Positions 39,207 through 47,186 of a stretch of DNA of 64,000 nucleotides are shown here, piece by piece. A program made the translations under genes and the position numbers. This stretch comes from Methylobacterium currus (GTDB taxonomy: Bacteria > Pseudomonadota > Alphaproteobacteria > Rhizobiales > Beijerinckiaceae). The first letter of the stretch is position 1. Every line of letters starts with the position of its first letter. The stretch spans positions 3,010,001 through 3,074,000 of the forward strand of contig NZ_CP028843.1 in NCBI RefSeq assembly GCF_003058325.1. Direction: 5' to 3'. The notes beneath the pieces were generated by a model, which searched no databases, was not told where the DNA came from, and was given only the letters and a program-made list of their open reading frames with translations.

Positions 39207-39222
39207 CGCCACAGCTGTGGCG
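39207..39222. promoter_or_regulatory. Perfect 16-bp palindrome upstream of small acidic protein gene
   Basis: CGCCACAGCTGTGGCG is fully self-complementary with no spacer, located 160 nt upstream of the leftward gene at 38783-39046 and just after the stop of the TIGR02301 gene. Could be an operator or part of a terminator for the upstream operon; no T-run follows. Confidence 0.45.
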
Positions 39223-39242
39223 ATCCCGCAACAGGGAGGCGG

Positions 39243-39677
39243 TCAGCCGCCGAAACGCCCGGCCAGGGCGACCGACAGGCGCTCGCCCTCCGCGATGAAG
39301 CGGGTGGCGGCCTCGACTGCCGAGGGCGTGCAGACCCGGTAGGTGACGGCGTAGCCGCCATAGCCGCGGTTATAGGCCCCGGCCAGGCGGTCGCGCCGGC
39401 CCGGGCTGGTGCCCTCGGCATCGAGCAGGGATTTCATCCGGGCGGGCCATTCCGGCGCGTCGGGGTTGCCGCATAATTCGCGCAGGAAGCTCAGCGCGCC
39501 GATGATCTCCGACAGGCGCAGGAGGTCGCGGTCATAGGGCGCCGGTGCGTCGGCCGGCGGGGGAGGGGCGGGAGCCTCCTTCTCGGGCGCCTTGGGAGCG
39601 GCGGGCTTCGGCCGGGTCTGGGCGAGTGCGGGCATCGCCGCGGCCAGGCAGGCGGCCAGGATGACGGCGCGCTTCAT
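39243..39677 (-). CDS. TIGR02301-family secreted protein
   Basis: 144 residues. Signal peptide MKRAVILAACLAAAMPALAQ, a Pro/Ala/Lys-rich linker (about 21-48), and a helical domain with YDRDLLRLSEIIGALSFLREL, GRRDRLAGAYNRGYGGYAVTY and the two Cys (LCGNP, RVCTP) of the Rhizobiales family TIGR02301, whose function is unknown. ATGA overlap with the Nudix gene stop upstream, so translationally coupled and last in a four-gene run. Confidence 0.85.
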   Translation of the reverse strand: MKRAVILAACLAAAMPALAQTRPKPAAPKAPEKEAPAPPPPADAPAPYDRDLLRLSEIIGALSFLRELCGNPDAPEWPARMKSLLDAEGTSPGRRDRLAGAYNRGYGGYAVTYRVCTPSAVEAATRFIAEGERLSVALAGRFGG

Positions 39678-40138
39678 GCCCCGTCTCCCACCGCCGCGAG
39701 GGCCTGGGCGATCACCCCGTGCAAGCCCTGGGTGGTCGGCAGGTCGCGCGCCTCCGCCGGCGTCACCCAGCGCAAGTCGAGGGCTTCCGGCCCGGTCGTC
39801 GGCTCGCCGTGGCGCCAGCGGGCGGCGTGGGGGTGGATCACGAAATGGTGCAGCACCGCGCCGTCGGCGTCGCGCTCGATCACCTCGAGGGGGTCCAGGC
39901 CCGCGACCACCTCGGCCACCACCCCGACCTCCTCGAGCAGCTCGCGCAAGGCCGCCTCGGCCAGGCTCTCGCCCACCTCCACCTGTCCGCCCGGCAGGGT
40001 GTAGATCCCGCGCATCGGCGCCTGGCCGCGGGCGGCGAGCAGGACCCGTCCGTCGCGCACCACCGCCGCGGAGGCGGCGAGGAAGGGGCGAAGGGGGTAG
40101 CGGCGGCGCCAGGCCGGGTCCTCGGCATCCGCATTCAA
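39674..40138 (-). CDS. Nudix hydrolase
   Basis: 154 residues. Full Nudix box GGQVEVGESLAEAALRELLEEVG (Gx5Ex7REUxEExGU) and AAVVRDGRVLLAARGQAPMRGIYTLPGG ahead of it. The group is that of ADP-ribose/NADH-type or unknown Nudix enzymes; substrate cannot be set. Start appears to be TTG 40136-40138 overlapping the stop of the preceding gene as TTGA. It sits in a coupled operon of SDR, secreted protein, Nudix, TIGR02301. Confidence 0.9.
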   Translation of the reverse strand: MNADAEDPAWRRRYPLRPFLAASAAVVRDGRVLLAARGQAPMRGIYTLPGGQVEVGESLAEAALRELLEEVGVVAEVVAGLDPLEVIERDADGAVLHHFVIHPHAARWRHGEPTTGPEALDLRWVTPAEARDLPTTQGLHGVIAQALAAVGDGA

Positions 40139-41184
40139 GGCTGCGCATCCCCATCCTGCACCGTGGCGAGCCGTCCATCGGCCAAGGCCACCACGACCTG
40201 CCGGCCGAGCACCGCGAGGCCGGCCCCGACCGGCGCCGGCAGGCTCGCGCGGGCGCGCTCGGTCAGGTCCTTCAGCGACACATAGGCGAGGGCGGCGCGG
40301 TCGCGGGACGCCACCACCAGCTCGCTCCCGAGGACGGCACCGGGGGCCGCGAACCCCTTGCCGTCAGCCCCCTTGCCGTCGCCACCCTTGCCGCCCTGCG
40401 CCAGCCGTGTGGGCTTGCCGCCCGCGAGGCTCCAGTGTTCGAGCCGGCCCTCCGCGCCGCGCACCAGCACGGCGCCGGGCGTCGGGCCCGGGAGGTCGGC
40501 CGCGAGGGCGAGGGGACCCGGCTCGGACGGGGTCTCGGCCCGGACCCGCCAGGTGCCGTCCTGGCGCCCGATGAGCGAGAGCCCGGTGCCCTCCGGGTGC
40601 TCGCCGAGCGCCAGCAGGTGGAGCGCCCCGTCGATCTCGACCGGCCGCAGGGTATCGGCGGAGAACACCGCACCGCTCCCCGGCGGCACCGTCGCGGTCA
40701 CCACCGGCACGGGCTTCGGGTCGGCGCTCATCGTCACCGTCTGGCGCTCGCGCAATGTCACGCCCGCGGCGCCCGGGCGCCCGTCCGGCCCGCGGCTCGG
40801 GCCCGACAGGTAGGCGCTGACCGGCCCCGCCAGCACCCGGCGCGTGCCCGGCAGAGCGCCTTTCGGCGTCTCGCCGACGGTCAGGCCCTCGATCGCGTCG
40901 AGGGGAAGGGACACGACCGCGATCCGGTTGCCCGACAGCGTCAGGACGGCCGCGCCGCCCTCGCCCCACACGACCGCGACCGGGCCGGCCTTGCGCGGCA
41001 GCTGCGGCAGCCCGGCGGTCGTGACGGCCAGCGCCGCCTCGCTGCCCGCATCGCGCAGCTGCGTCACCCGGAACGGCAGGTCGAGGAGCGTGACCCGGGG
41101 CTCGGCAGCGGCGTGCGCCGCGGAGAGCAGGGCGGCAAGGCCGCCGCAGGCGAGCGCGACGGCGAATGCCCGCCGCTCAGACAT
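40135..41184 (-). CDS. Uncharacterised secreted protein, possibly beta-propeller
   Basis: 349 residues, not recognised. Signal peptide about 1-27 (ALSAAHAAAE). The mature part alternates strands and turns, with repeats such as AVVWGEGGAAVLTLSGNRIAV, LHLLALGEHPEGTGLSLI, GAVLVRGAEGRLEHWSL and VAVLGRQVVVALADGRLATV-type blades about 40-50 residues apart, suggesting a propeller, and a Gly/Lys/Asp linker (GGKGGDGKGADGKG) near residue 270. It overlaps the SDR gene by 8 nt at its start and the Nudix gene by 4 nt at its end, so expression is coupled to both. Confidence 0.7.
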   Translation of the reverse strand: MSERRAFAVALACGGLAALLSAAHAAAEPRVTLLDLPFRVTQLRDAGSEAALAVTTAGLPQLPRKAGPVAVVWGEGGAAVLTLSGNRIAVVSLPLDAIEGLTVGETPKGALPGTRRVLAGPVSAYLSGPSRGPDGRPGAAGVTLRERQTVTMSADPKPVPVVTATVPPGSGAVFSADTLRPVEIDGALHLLALGEHPEGTGLSLIGRQDGTWRVRAETPSEPGPLALAADLPGPTPGAVLVRGAEGRLEHWSLAGGKPTRLAQGGKGGDGKGADGKGFAAPGAVLGSELVVASRDRAALAYVSLKDLTERARASLPAPVGAGLAVLGRQVVVALADGRLATVQDGDAQP

Positions 41185-41932
41185 GCTGGCCGCCGTTGAT
41201 GTGCAATTCGGCGCCGTTCACGTAGGACGAGGCCTCGGTGCACAGGAAGTAGATCGCCTTGGCGACCTCGTCGGGCGTGCCGAGGCGGCGCTGCGGGATC
41301 TGCGCCACGAGCTTGTCGGTGCCCGGCGACAGGATCGAGGTGTCGATCTCGCCGGGCGAGATCGCGTTCACCCGCACGCCCAGGGGGCCGAAATCGGAGG
41401 CCATCTCGCGGGTCAGGCCGGCGAGCGCCGCCTTCGAGGTGGCGTAGGCCGCCCCCGCGAAGGGATGGACGCGCGATCCGGCGATCGACGTCACGTTGAC
41501 GATCGAGCCGCGCGCCCGGGTCAGCTCCTCGCACAGGCCCCGGGCGAGCAGGATCGGGGCGAAGAAGTTGACCTGGAAGACCCGCTGCCAGTCGGAGAAC
41601 GGGGTGTCGATCGCGCCGAGCCGCGCACCCCCGGCGCCTTTCGGCGAGATGCCGGCGTTGTTGACCAGGGCATGCAGCAGCCCGCCCTCGGCTTCGAGCC
41701 GCCCGGCCACCTCCTTGACGGCGCGGATCGTGTCGTCCGGGTCGGCGAGGTCGACCTGGAGGTGGTCCTCCGGCCCCATCTCCCACGGGCAATTCTCCGG
41801 GAAGGAGTGGCGCGAGCAGGTGATGACGCGCCAGCCCGCCGCCGAGAAGCGCTTGACGGTGGCGTGGCCGATGCCCCGGCTCGCGCCGGTGAGCAGCATC
41901 ACGCGGCGGCGTTCGTTCGACGGTTGGGCCAC
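41177..41932 (-). CDS. Short-chain dehydrogenase/reductase
   Basis: 251 residues. TGASRGIGHATVKRF is the cofactor motif, NNAGIS the structural motif, and Ser (NVTSIAGS), Tyr and Lys (YATSKAAL) the catalytic triad; NAISPGEIDTSIL and NGAELHINGGQHV end the fold. Start is GTG 41930-41932. The substrate is unknown; sequence resembles 3-oxoacyl-ACP reductase-like SDRs. First gene of a coupled run of four minus-strand genes. Confidence 0.9.
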   Translation of the reverse strand: MAQPSNERRRVMLLTGASRGIGHATVKRFSAAGWRVITCSRHSFPENCPWEMGPEDHLQVDLADPDDTIRAVKEVAGRLEAEGGLLHALVNNAGISPKGAGGARLGAIDTPFSDWQRVFQVNFFAPILLARGLCEELTRARGSIVNVTSIAGSRVHPFAGAAYATSKAALAGLTREMASDFGPLGVRVNAISPGEIDTSILSPGTDKLVAQIPQRRLGTPDEVAKAIYFLCTEASSYVNGAELHINGGQHV

Positions 41933-42063
41933 GGCCGTTCCTCGGGATGTCCGGTGCGGGGCGCCGGCGGCTGGCGCGCGGCGCGGAGAGCCCCAGGGTA
42001 GGGCCCGGCGCCCCGGAAATCCAGGGCTCGCCGCGCCGCAGCAAAGCTCCGGCGCGTCACCGA

Positions 42064-42672
42064 TCAGGGATAGAGCCGGGTCCCCTGCCAGCCTCCGTCC
42101 CGGCGCGTGAAGCGGACCCGGTCGTGCAGGCGATAGGCGCCGTCCTGCCAGAACTCCATCGTCACCGGGGCGATGCGGTAGCCGGTCCAGTGGGGCGGGC
42201 GCGGCACGGTCTCGCCGGGAAAGCGCGCGCCCACCTCCTCGACGGCCCGCATCAGGGTCTCGCGGCTGTCGAGGGGCTGCGACTGGCGGCTCGCCCAGGC
42301 GCCGAGGCGGCTGTCGCGGGCGCGGGTGGCGAAATAGGCGTCGGCCTCGGCGTCCTCGACCTTCGTCACGGTGCCGCGGGCCCTCACCTGGCGGCGCAGG
42401 CTCTTCCAGTGCAGCACGAGGGCGGCGCGCGGATTGTCCGAGAGTTCCAGCCCCTTCATCGACAAGGTGTTGGTGTAGAACACGAATCCGCGCTCGTCGG
42501 CGTCCTTCAGGAGCACGATGCGCACGTCCGGCAGCCCGTCGGCGCCGCTCGTGGCGAGCGCCATGGCGTTCGGATCCTCGGGTTCCGAGGCCTGCGCGTC
42601 GGCAAACCACTGCCGGAACAGGCCCCAGGGATCCGGGTTCTGGGTGAAATCATCTTTCGTTAACCCGTCCAC
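42064..42672 (-). CDS. pdxH: Pyridoxamine 5'-phosphate oxidase
   Basis: 202 residues. Oxidises pyridoxamine/pyridoxine phosphate to PLP with FMN. ALATSGADGLPDVRIVLLKDADERGFVFYTN, the FMN-binding KSLRRQVRARG and the C-terminal WQDGAYRLHDRVRFTR are diagnostic; the PLP-side HWTGYRIAP is present. I favour GTG 42670-42672 because an AAGGA lies 7 nt before it; a TTG six codons upstream has no good SD. Divergent from the surface lipoprotein gene. Confidence 0.94.
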   Translation of the reverse strand: MDGLTKDDFTQNPDPWGLFRQWFADAQASEPEDPNAMALATSGADGLPDVRIVLLKDADERGFVFYTNTLSMKGLELSDNPRAALVLHWKSLRRQVRARGTVTKVEDAEADAYFATRARDSRLGAWASRQSQPLDSRETLMRAVEEVGARFPGETVPRPPHWTGYRIAPVTMEFWQDGAYRLHDRVRFTRRDGGWQGTRLYP

Positions 42673-42787
42673 GGCATCGTCCTTACCCAAGTGGCTTCAG
42701 TGCCAATGTGACAACCGGAACCGGGGGCGGGCCGGCGTCGCATCCTCATGCGTCGCGGCGGGCCGTCCGGTCGTGAGAACAGGTGTA

Positions 42788-43267
42788 ATGCGTCGCGGTG
42801 CATGTAAAGTCGGTTCGGTGACGCTCGGGCTCGTCGTCGCGGCGAGCGCCCTGGGCAGCGTCCTGGCGAGCGGCGGCTGCAGCCAGCCGCTCATCATGTT
42901 CACGCCGCAGGTGGACGTGGCGCCGCCGGAGCCGGAGAGCACCGGCAGCATCGAGCCCGCGGCGCCGAAGAACTTCGGTTCGGACCTGTCCGGCGAGGAT
43001 TGGCGCCGCGCCAAGGCGGCGCTCTCCGTGGCGCTCGATCCCCAGGGCAACGGCCAGCCGGTGAAATGGGACAACCCGGATTCGGGCATGCGCGGCATGG
43101 TCAACCCGACCGGGCTGCCCTTCGTGAAGAACGACGAGATCTGCCGCGGCTTCCTGGCCTCGGTGATCGGGCCTTCGGGCAACCGCTTCGTGCGCGGCAC
43201 CGGCTGCCGGCCCTCCGGGGGGGCCTGGGAGCTGAAGAGCCTGAAGACGACGACGAAGCCGGGCTGA
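42788..43267 (+). CDS. RT0821/Lpp0805-like surface lipoprotein
   Basis: 159 residues. Hydrophobic start SVTLGLVVAASALGSVLASGGC (Cys31 as possible lipid site, the lipobox is imperfect), an acidic/Pro linker with EPESTGSIEP, then the conserved C-terminal domain DLSGEDWRRAKAALSVALDP..GNGQPVKWDNPDSG..GRF-like end with VRGTGCRP and WELKSL. This family of Rhizobiales outer-surface proteins has no known role. Start ATG 42788. Confidence 0.7.
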   Translation: MRRGACKVGSVTLGLVVAASALGSVLASGGCSQPLIMFTPQVDVAPPEPESTGSIEPAAPKNFGSDLSGEDWRRAKAALSVALDPQGNGQPVKWDNPDSGMRGMVNPTGLPFVKNDEICRGFLASVIGPSGNRFVRGTGCRPSGGAWELKSLKTTTKPG

Positions 43268-43279
43268 GCCGGGCGGCGC

Positions 43280-43329
43280 CAGGAGTTGGCGGCACCCGTG
43301 AAGCGGTGCCGAGAGAAATGGCGCTCCTG
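43280..43329 (+). terminator. Two-tier hairpin after the surface lipoprotein gene
   Basis: CGGCACC (43290-43296) pairs with GGTGCCG (43305-43311), enclosed by CAGGAG (43280-43285) and CTCCTG (43324-43329). No T-run. A possible Rho-independent-like stop or RNA-stabilising element 13 nt after the stop codon. Confidence 0.35.
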
Positions 43330-43479
43330 CGGGAACTGACGTAACCTGACCTCTCCTGCGCCGCCTGCGTTGCAATCCAGCAACACGGTCGCCAGATAAG
43401 GCTCATCGTTTTCACGCAGCGGCTTCGCTCAGGCGGTCATGCCCCGGGCTGGCGCCGCTCGAATCGCCATCGGATCGCC

Positions 43480-44415
43480 ATGCGCAACCCATACGACGTA
43501 CTCGGCGTGAGCCGCTCGGCCGACGAGGCGGACATCAAGAAGGCTTTCCGCAAGCTCGCCAAGGCCTACCACCCCGATCGCAACAAGAACGACGCCAAGG
43601 CGCAGGACCGCTTCGCCGAGGTCAACCAGGCTTACGAGATCCTGGGCGACGCCAAGAAGCGCGAGCAGTTCGACCGCGGCGCCATCGACGGCGAGGGCAA
43701 GCCCCGCTTCACCGGCTTCGAGGGGTTCGGCGGAGGCGGCGCCGGCCGCGGCGGCGGGGCTGGATTCGACTTCGAGTCGATGGCCCGGGCCCGCGGTGGT
43801 GCGGGCGGCGGAGGGGCCGGCGGCTTTGGCGAGGACATCTTCTCGCACCTGTTCGGCGAGGCGTTCCGCACCGCCGGCGGCGCCGGCCGCGCCGCGCCCC
43901 AGAAGGGCGAGGACGTCGCGGCCGAGCTGACCGTCACCCTTGATCAGGTCGCAGGTGAGGCGAAGCTGCGCCTCAACCTGCCGAGCGGCCGCGAGGTCGA
44001 CGTGGTGGTGCCCAAGGGTGTGGTCGACGGGCAGGTGATCCGCCTGCGCGGCCTCGGCTATCCGGGCGCCCACGGCGCCGAGCCGGGCGACGCGCTGCTG
44101 ACCATCCGCTTCGGCGCCGATCCGCGCTTCCAGGTCGAAGGCTCGGACCTGCGCACCACCGCCGAGGTTCCGCTCGAGGACGCGGTGCTGGGCGGGCCGA
44201 TCCGGATCCAGACCCTGACCGGCGCGGTCGAGATGAAGATCCCGGCCATGACCAGCTCGGGCCGGGTGTTCCGCCTGCGCGGGAAGGGCCTGCCGAAGAA
44301 GGACGGCACCCGCGGCGACCTGCTGGCCACGATCGCCGTGACCCTGCCGGCCAGCGCCGACGAGGCCCTGACCGAGTTCGCCCGCAAGCGCCGGGCCGCA
44401 ACGGCGACGAGCTGA
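43480..44415 (+). CDS. DnaJ C-terminal-domain protein (CbpA/DnaJ-type II cochaperone)
   Basis: 311 residues. J-domain 1-70 with the HPD tripeptide at 31-33, a Gly/Phe-rich region with a second Gly-run (about 84-118), then two beta-barrel substrate domains. There is no Cys-rich zinc finger, so it is a type II J-protein that stimulates DnaK but holds substrates less well than DnaJ. EDVAAELTVTLDQVAGEAKLRL and GDLLATIAVTLPA are the CTD marks. No dnaK or cbpM neighbour; the next gene is fabI. Confidence 0.92.
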   Translation: MRNPYDVLGVSRSADEADIKKAFRKLAKAYHPDRNKNDAKAQDRFAEVNQAYEILGDAKKREQFDRGAIDGEGKPRFTGFEGFGGGGAGRGGGAGFDFESMARARGGAGGGGAGGFGEDIFSHLFGEAFRTAGGAGRAAPQKGEDVAAELTVTLDQVAGEAKLRLNLPSGREVDVVVPKGVVDGQVIRLRGLGYPGAHGAEPGDALLTIRFGADPRFQVEGSDLRTTAEVPLEDAVLGGPIRIQTLTGAVEMKIPAMTSSGRVFRLRGKGLPKKDGTRGDLLATIAVTLPASADEALTEFARKRRAATATS

Positions 44416-44560
44416 ACCTGAGGGCGTCCGCGGCTTTACCGGAGCCGGCGCACTTCCGTCGCCCGCGGGCGTCGGTTAAGGAAACCGCTGGGGAGCCATG
44501 CACGGCCGGGTCCAGCTGGCCGCCGTCGGCCTCCCGTGGCGGCTGTTCTTTGGGTGACTC

Positions 44561-45427
44561 ATGGCTGACTCGAACCGGGCACAGGTACAGGAAGACGGGC
44601 AGGCCGGCTCCCTCAAGACCGGGCTTCTCGCCGGCAAGCGCGGCCTCGTGCTCGGCGTCGCCAACAACCGCTCGATCGCCTGGGGCATCGCCCGCAGCGC
44701 GCGCCAACATGGCGCTGAGCTGGCCTTCACCTATCAGGGCGAGGCCTTGCGGAAGCGCGTCGAGCCCCTCGCCCGCGAGCTCGACGCGGCGGTCGTCGGC
44801 CATTGCGACGTGACCGACCCGGCCTCGATCGATGCGGCCTTCGAGGCCACCGGCCGCCACTTCCCGGACGGGATCGACTTCGTCGTCCACTGCATCGCCT
44901 TCTCGGACAAGGACGAGCTGACCGGCCGCTACATCGAGACCAGCGAGGCGAATTTCTCGAAGTCGCTGCTGATCTCCTGCTACTCGTTCACGGCGATCGC
45001 CCAGCGCGCCGAGAAGCTGATGCGCAACGGCGGCTCCCTGCTCACGCTGACCTATTACGGCGCCGAGAAGTGGATGCCGCACTACAACGTGATGGGCGTC
45101 GCCAAGGCGGCGCTCGAAGCGTCGGTACGCTACCTCGCGGCCGATCTCGGGCCGCAGAAGATCCGCGTCAACGCGATCTCGGCCGGCCCGATCAAGACGC
45201 TCGCCGCCTCGGGCATCGGCGATTTCCGCTACATCCTGAAGTGGAACGAGTACAACGCTCCCCTGCGGCGCACGGTGACCATCGACGAGGTCGGCGAGAC
45301 CGCCGCCTATCTGATCTCCGACATGTCCCGCGGCATGACCGGCGAGATCCTGCACGTCGATGCCGGCTACCACGTCGTCGGCATGAAGAATCCCGAGGCG
45401 CCGGACCTCAGCCTCGACAAGGATTGA
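44561..45427 (+). CDS. fabI: Enoyl-[acyl-carrier-protein] reductase (NADH)
   Basis: 288 residues. Last step of each fatty-acid elongation cycle; target of triclosan. LVLGVANNRSIAWGIARS is the NAD-binding loop, Tyr175-x6-Lys182 (YNVMGVAK) the catalytic pair, and ISAGPIKTLAASGI the flexible substrate loop. The N-terminal 22 residues, rich in Gln and Asp, are longer than in E. coli FabI. Followed by a long inverted repeat. Confidence 0.95.
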   Translation: MADSNRAQVQEDGQAGSLKTGLLAGKRGLVLGVANNRSIAWGIARSARQHGAELAFTYQGEALRKRVEPLARELDAAVVGHCDVTDPASIDAAFEATGRHFPDGIDFVVHCIAFSDKDELTGRYIETSEANFSKSLLISCYSFTAIAQRAEKLMRNGGSLLTLTYYGAEKWMPHYNVMGVAKAALEASVRYLAADLGPQKIRVNAISAGPIKTLAASGIGDFRYILKWNEYNAPLRRTVTIDEVGETAAYLISDMSRGMTGEILHVDAGYHVVGMKNPEAPDLSLDKD

Positions 45428-45433
45428 GTGCAC

Positions 45434-45499
45434 CTCGCAAAACTCCCGCTCCGCCGACGTCGCCAGGGCGAGCAGCGGCGGTAACGGGAGTTTTGCGAG
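45434..45499. repeat. 15-bp perfect inverted repeat after fabI
   Basis: CTCGCAAAACTCCCG (45434-45448) and CGGGAGTTTTGCGAG (45485-45499) are exact reverse complements with a 36-nt loop whose edges (CCGCC and GGCGG) can extend the stem. It begins 7 nt after the fabI stop. Probably the fabI terminator or a mobile palindromic unit; the arm GGGAGTTTTGCGAG resembles the 17-bp repeats at 48161. Confidence 0.8.
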
Positions 45500-45575
45500 A
45501 GACACTGGGATTCGGGGCTGGACCGGCGGGCCGTCCGGCCCAATGTGGACCTCGCGTCGTCATGCGGAGCCCACC

Positions 45576-46781
45576 ATGTCCACCCAGAAGATCGCCATGC
45601 TCACCGCCGGTGGCCTCGCCCCCTGCCTGTCGGCGGCGGTCGGCGGGCTGATCGCCCGCTACACCGACCTCGCGCCCGAGGCCGAGATCATCGGCTATCG
45701 CAGCGGCTACAAGGGCCTGCTGCTGGGCGACCACCTCCCCGTCACCCCGGAGGTGCGGGCTCAAGCCGAGGTGCTCCTGCGCCACGGCGGCTCCCCGCTC
45801 GGCAACAGCCGGATCAAGCTCACCAACGTCAAGGATTGCGTGAAGCGCGGCCTCGTCAAGGAGGGGCAGGACCCGCTGAAGGTGGCGGCCGAGCGGCTCG
45901 CCCACGATCGGATCACGATCCTGCACACGATCGGCGGCGACGACACCAACACCACGGCGGCCGATCTCGCGGCCTATCTGGAGGCGAACGGCTACCACCT
46001 GACGGTGGTCGGCCTGCCGAAGACCATCGACAACGACGTGGTGCCGATCCGCCAGACGCTGGGCGCCTGGACGGCGGCGGAGCAGGGCGCGATCTTCGCC
46101 GAGAACATCGTCAACGAGCAGAGCGCCAACCCGCGCATGCTGATCGTCCACGAGATCATGGGCCGCAAATGCGGCTGGCTCACCGCCGCGACGGCCCGGG
46201 CCTACCGCGAGCGCCTGGACCGCACCGCCTTCCTGCCGGAATTCGGGTGTGAGCGGGCGCACAAGGAGGTGGACGCGGTCTACCTGCCGGAGATGCCCCT
46301 CGACATCGAGCGGGAGGCCGCGCGGCTCAAAGAGCGGCTCGACGCCAAGGATTGCGTCACGGTGTTCTTGAGCGAGGGCGCCGGCCTCGACGAGATCGTG
46401 GCGGAGATCGAGGGCCGCGGCGAGGTGCTGGGCCGCGATCCGTTCGGCCACGTCAAGATCGACACCATCAATGTCGGCAAGTGGTTCGCCGATCGCTTCG
46501 CGCCGATGATCGGGGCGGAGAAGACCCTGGTCGTGAAGTCGGGCCATTTCTGCCGCTCGGCGGCGCCGAACCCGGCCGACCTGCGGCTGATCCAGGGCAT
46601 GGTCGACCTCGCGGTCGAGTGCGGCCTGAAGGGCGTCTCCGGCGTCATCGGCCACGACGAGGACCAGGGCGGCCGCCTGCGGGCGATCGAGTTCCCGCGC
46701 ATCCGCGGCGGAAAGGCCTTCGATCCGGCCGCGCCATGGTTCGCCGCGCTGCTGGACCAGATCGGGCAGGGCCGGCCGTAG
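45576..46781 (+). CDS. pfp: Pyrophosphate-dependent 6-phosphofructokinase
   Basis: 401 residues. Interconverts fructose-6-phosphate and fructose-1,6-bisphosphate using PPi. GGDD at 120-123 is the PPi-type motif: the second Asp blocks ATP binding. PKTIDND (148-154) holds the catalytic base, and MGRKCGWLTAATA the substrate residues. ATG 45576 gives the natural N-terminus MSTQKIAMLTAGG. Unlike the ATP enzyme it is reversible, useful in methylotrophic carbon metabolism. Located downstream of fabI but separated by the inverted repeat, so likely its own transcript. Confidence 0.93.
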   Translation: MSTQKIAMLTAGGLAPCLSAAVGGLIARYTDLAPEAEIIGYRSGYKGLLLGDHLPVTPEVRAQAEVLLRHGGSPLGNSRIKLTNVKDCVKRGLVKEGQDPLKVAAERLAHDRITILHTIGGDDTNTTAADLAAYLEANGYHLTVVGLPKTIDNDVVPIRQTLGAWTAAEQGAIFAENIVNEQSANPRMLIVHEIMGRKCGWLTAATARAYRERLDRTAFLPEFGCERAHKEVDAVYLPEMPLDIEREAARLKERLDAKDCVTVFLSEGAGLDEIVAEIEGRGEVLGRDPFGHVKIDTINVGKWFADRFAPMIGAEKTLVVKSGHFCRSAAPNPADLRLIQGMVDLAVECGLKGVSGVIGHDEDQGGRLRAIEFPRIRGGKAFDPAAPWFAALLDQIGQGRP

Positions 46782-46846
46782 CGCGCCGGGGTAAGAGGAG
46801 CCGGCGCCATCCTCCGGGGCCGGCATCCTATAACTCTAGGTCAGAA

Positions 46847-47080
46847 TCACGACCCCGTCGCGTCGAGGGCCGGAGTCGCGCGGCCGTCCTCCGCGACCGG
46901 ATTCCGGCGGAGGAAGGGCAGGACGTTTCCGCCGGTCTCGAAAGGCTCCGCCTCGGCCCGAACCCGCGGGTGCTCCGTTGTGAACGACATCCAGCGGACC
47001 ACCTTGCCGTCACCGTGGCGCGCCAGATGCCGCTCGACCCGCCTCCGCGCCCAGCGGGGCACGCTATCGCCGAACTTCAT
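46847..47080 (-). CDS. Uncharacterised small basic protein
   Basis: 77 residues, not recognised. Strong SD GGAGGGAAG 5-8 nt before ATG 47080. MKFGDSVPRWARRRVERHLA is an Arg-rich helix, followed by DGKVVRWMSFTTEHPR and a polar, probably disordered tail. Lies 107 nt downstream of the transglycosylase gene on the same strand and convergent with pfp. The SD makes a real gene likely. Confidence 0.55.
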   Translation of the reverse strand: MKFGDSVPRWARRRVERHLARHGDGKVVRWMSFTTEHPRVRAEAEPFETGGNVLPFLRRNPVAEDGRATPALDATGS

Positions 47081-47186
47081 GGGGCTTCCCTCCCTGCTCG
47101 TCCGCCACGCGACAGATGTCGCCTTGTGAACGAAACAGGGCCGCTCACCTCCTGTCATCACCCGTTTGGGTGAGGAACCGTCAACC

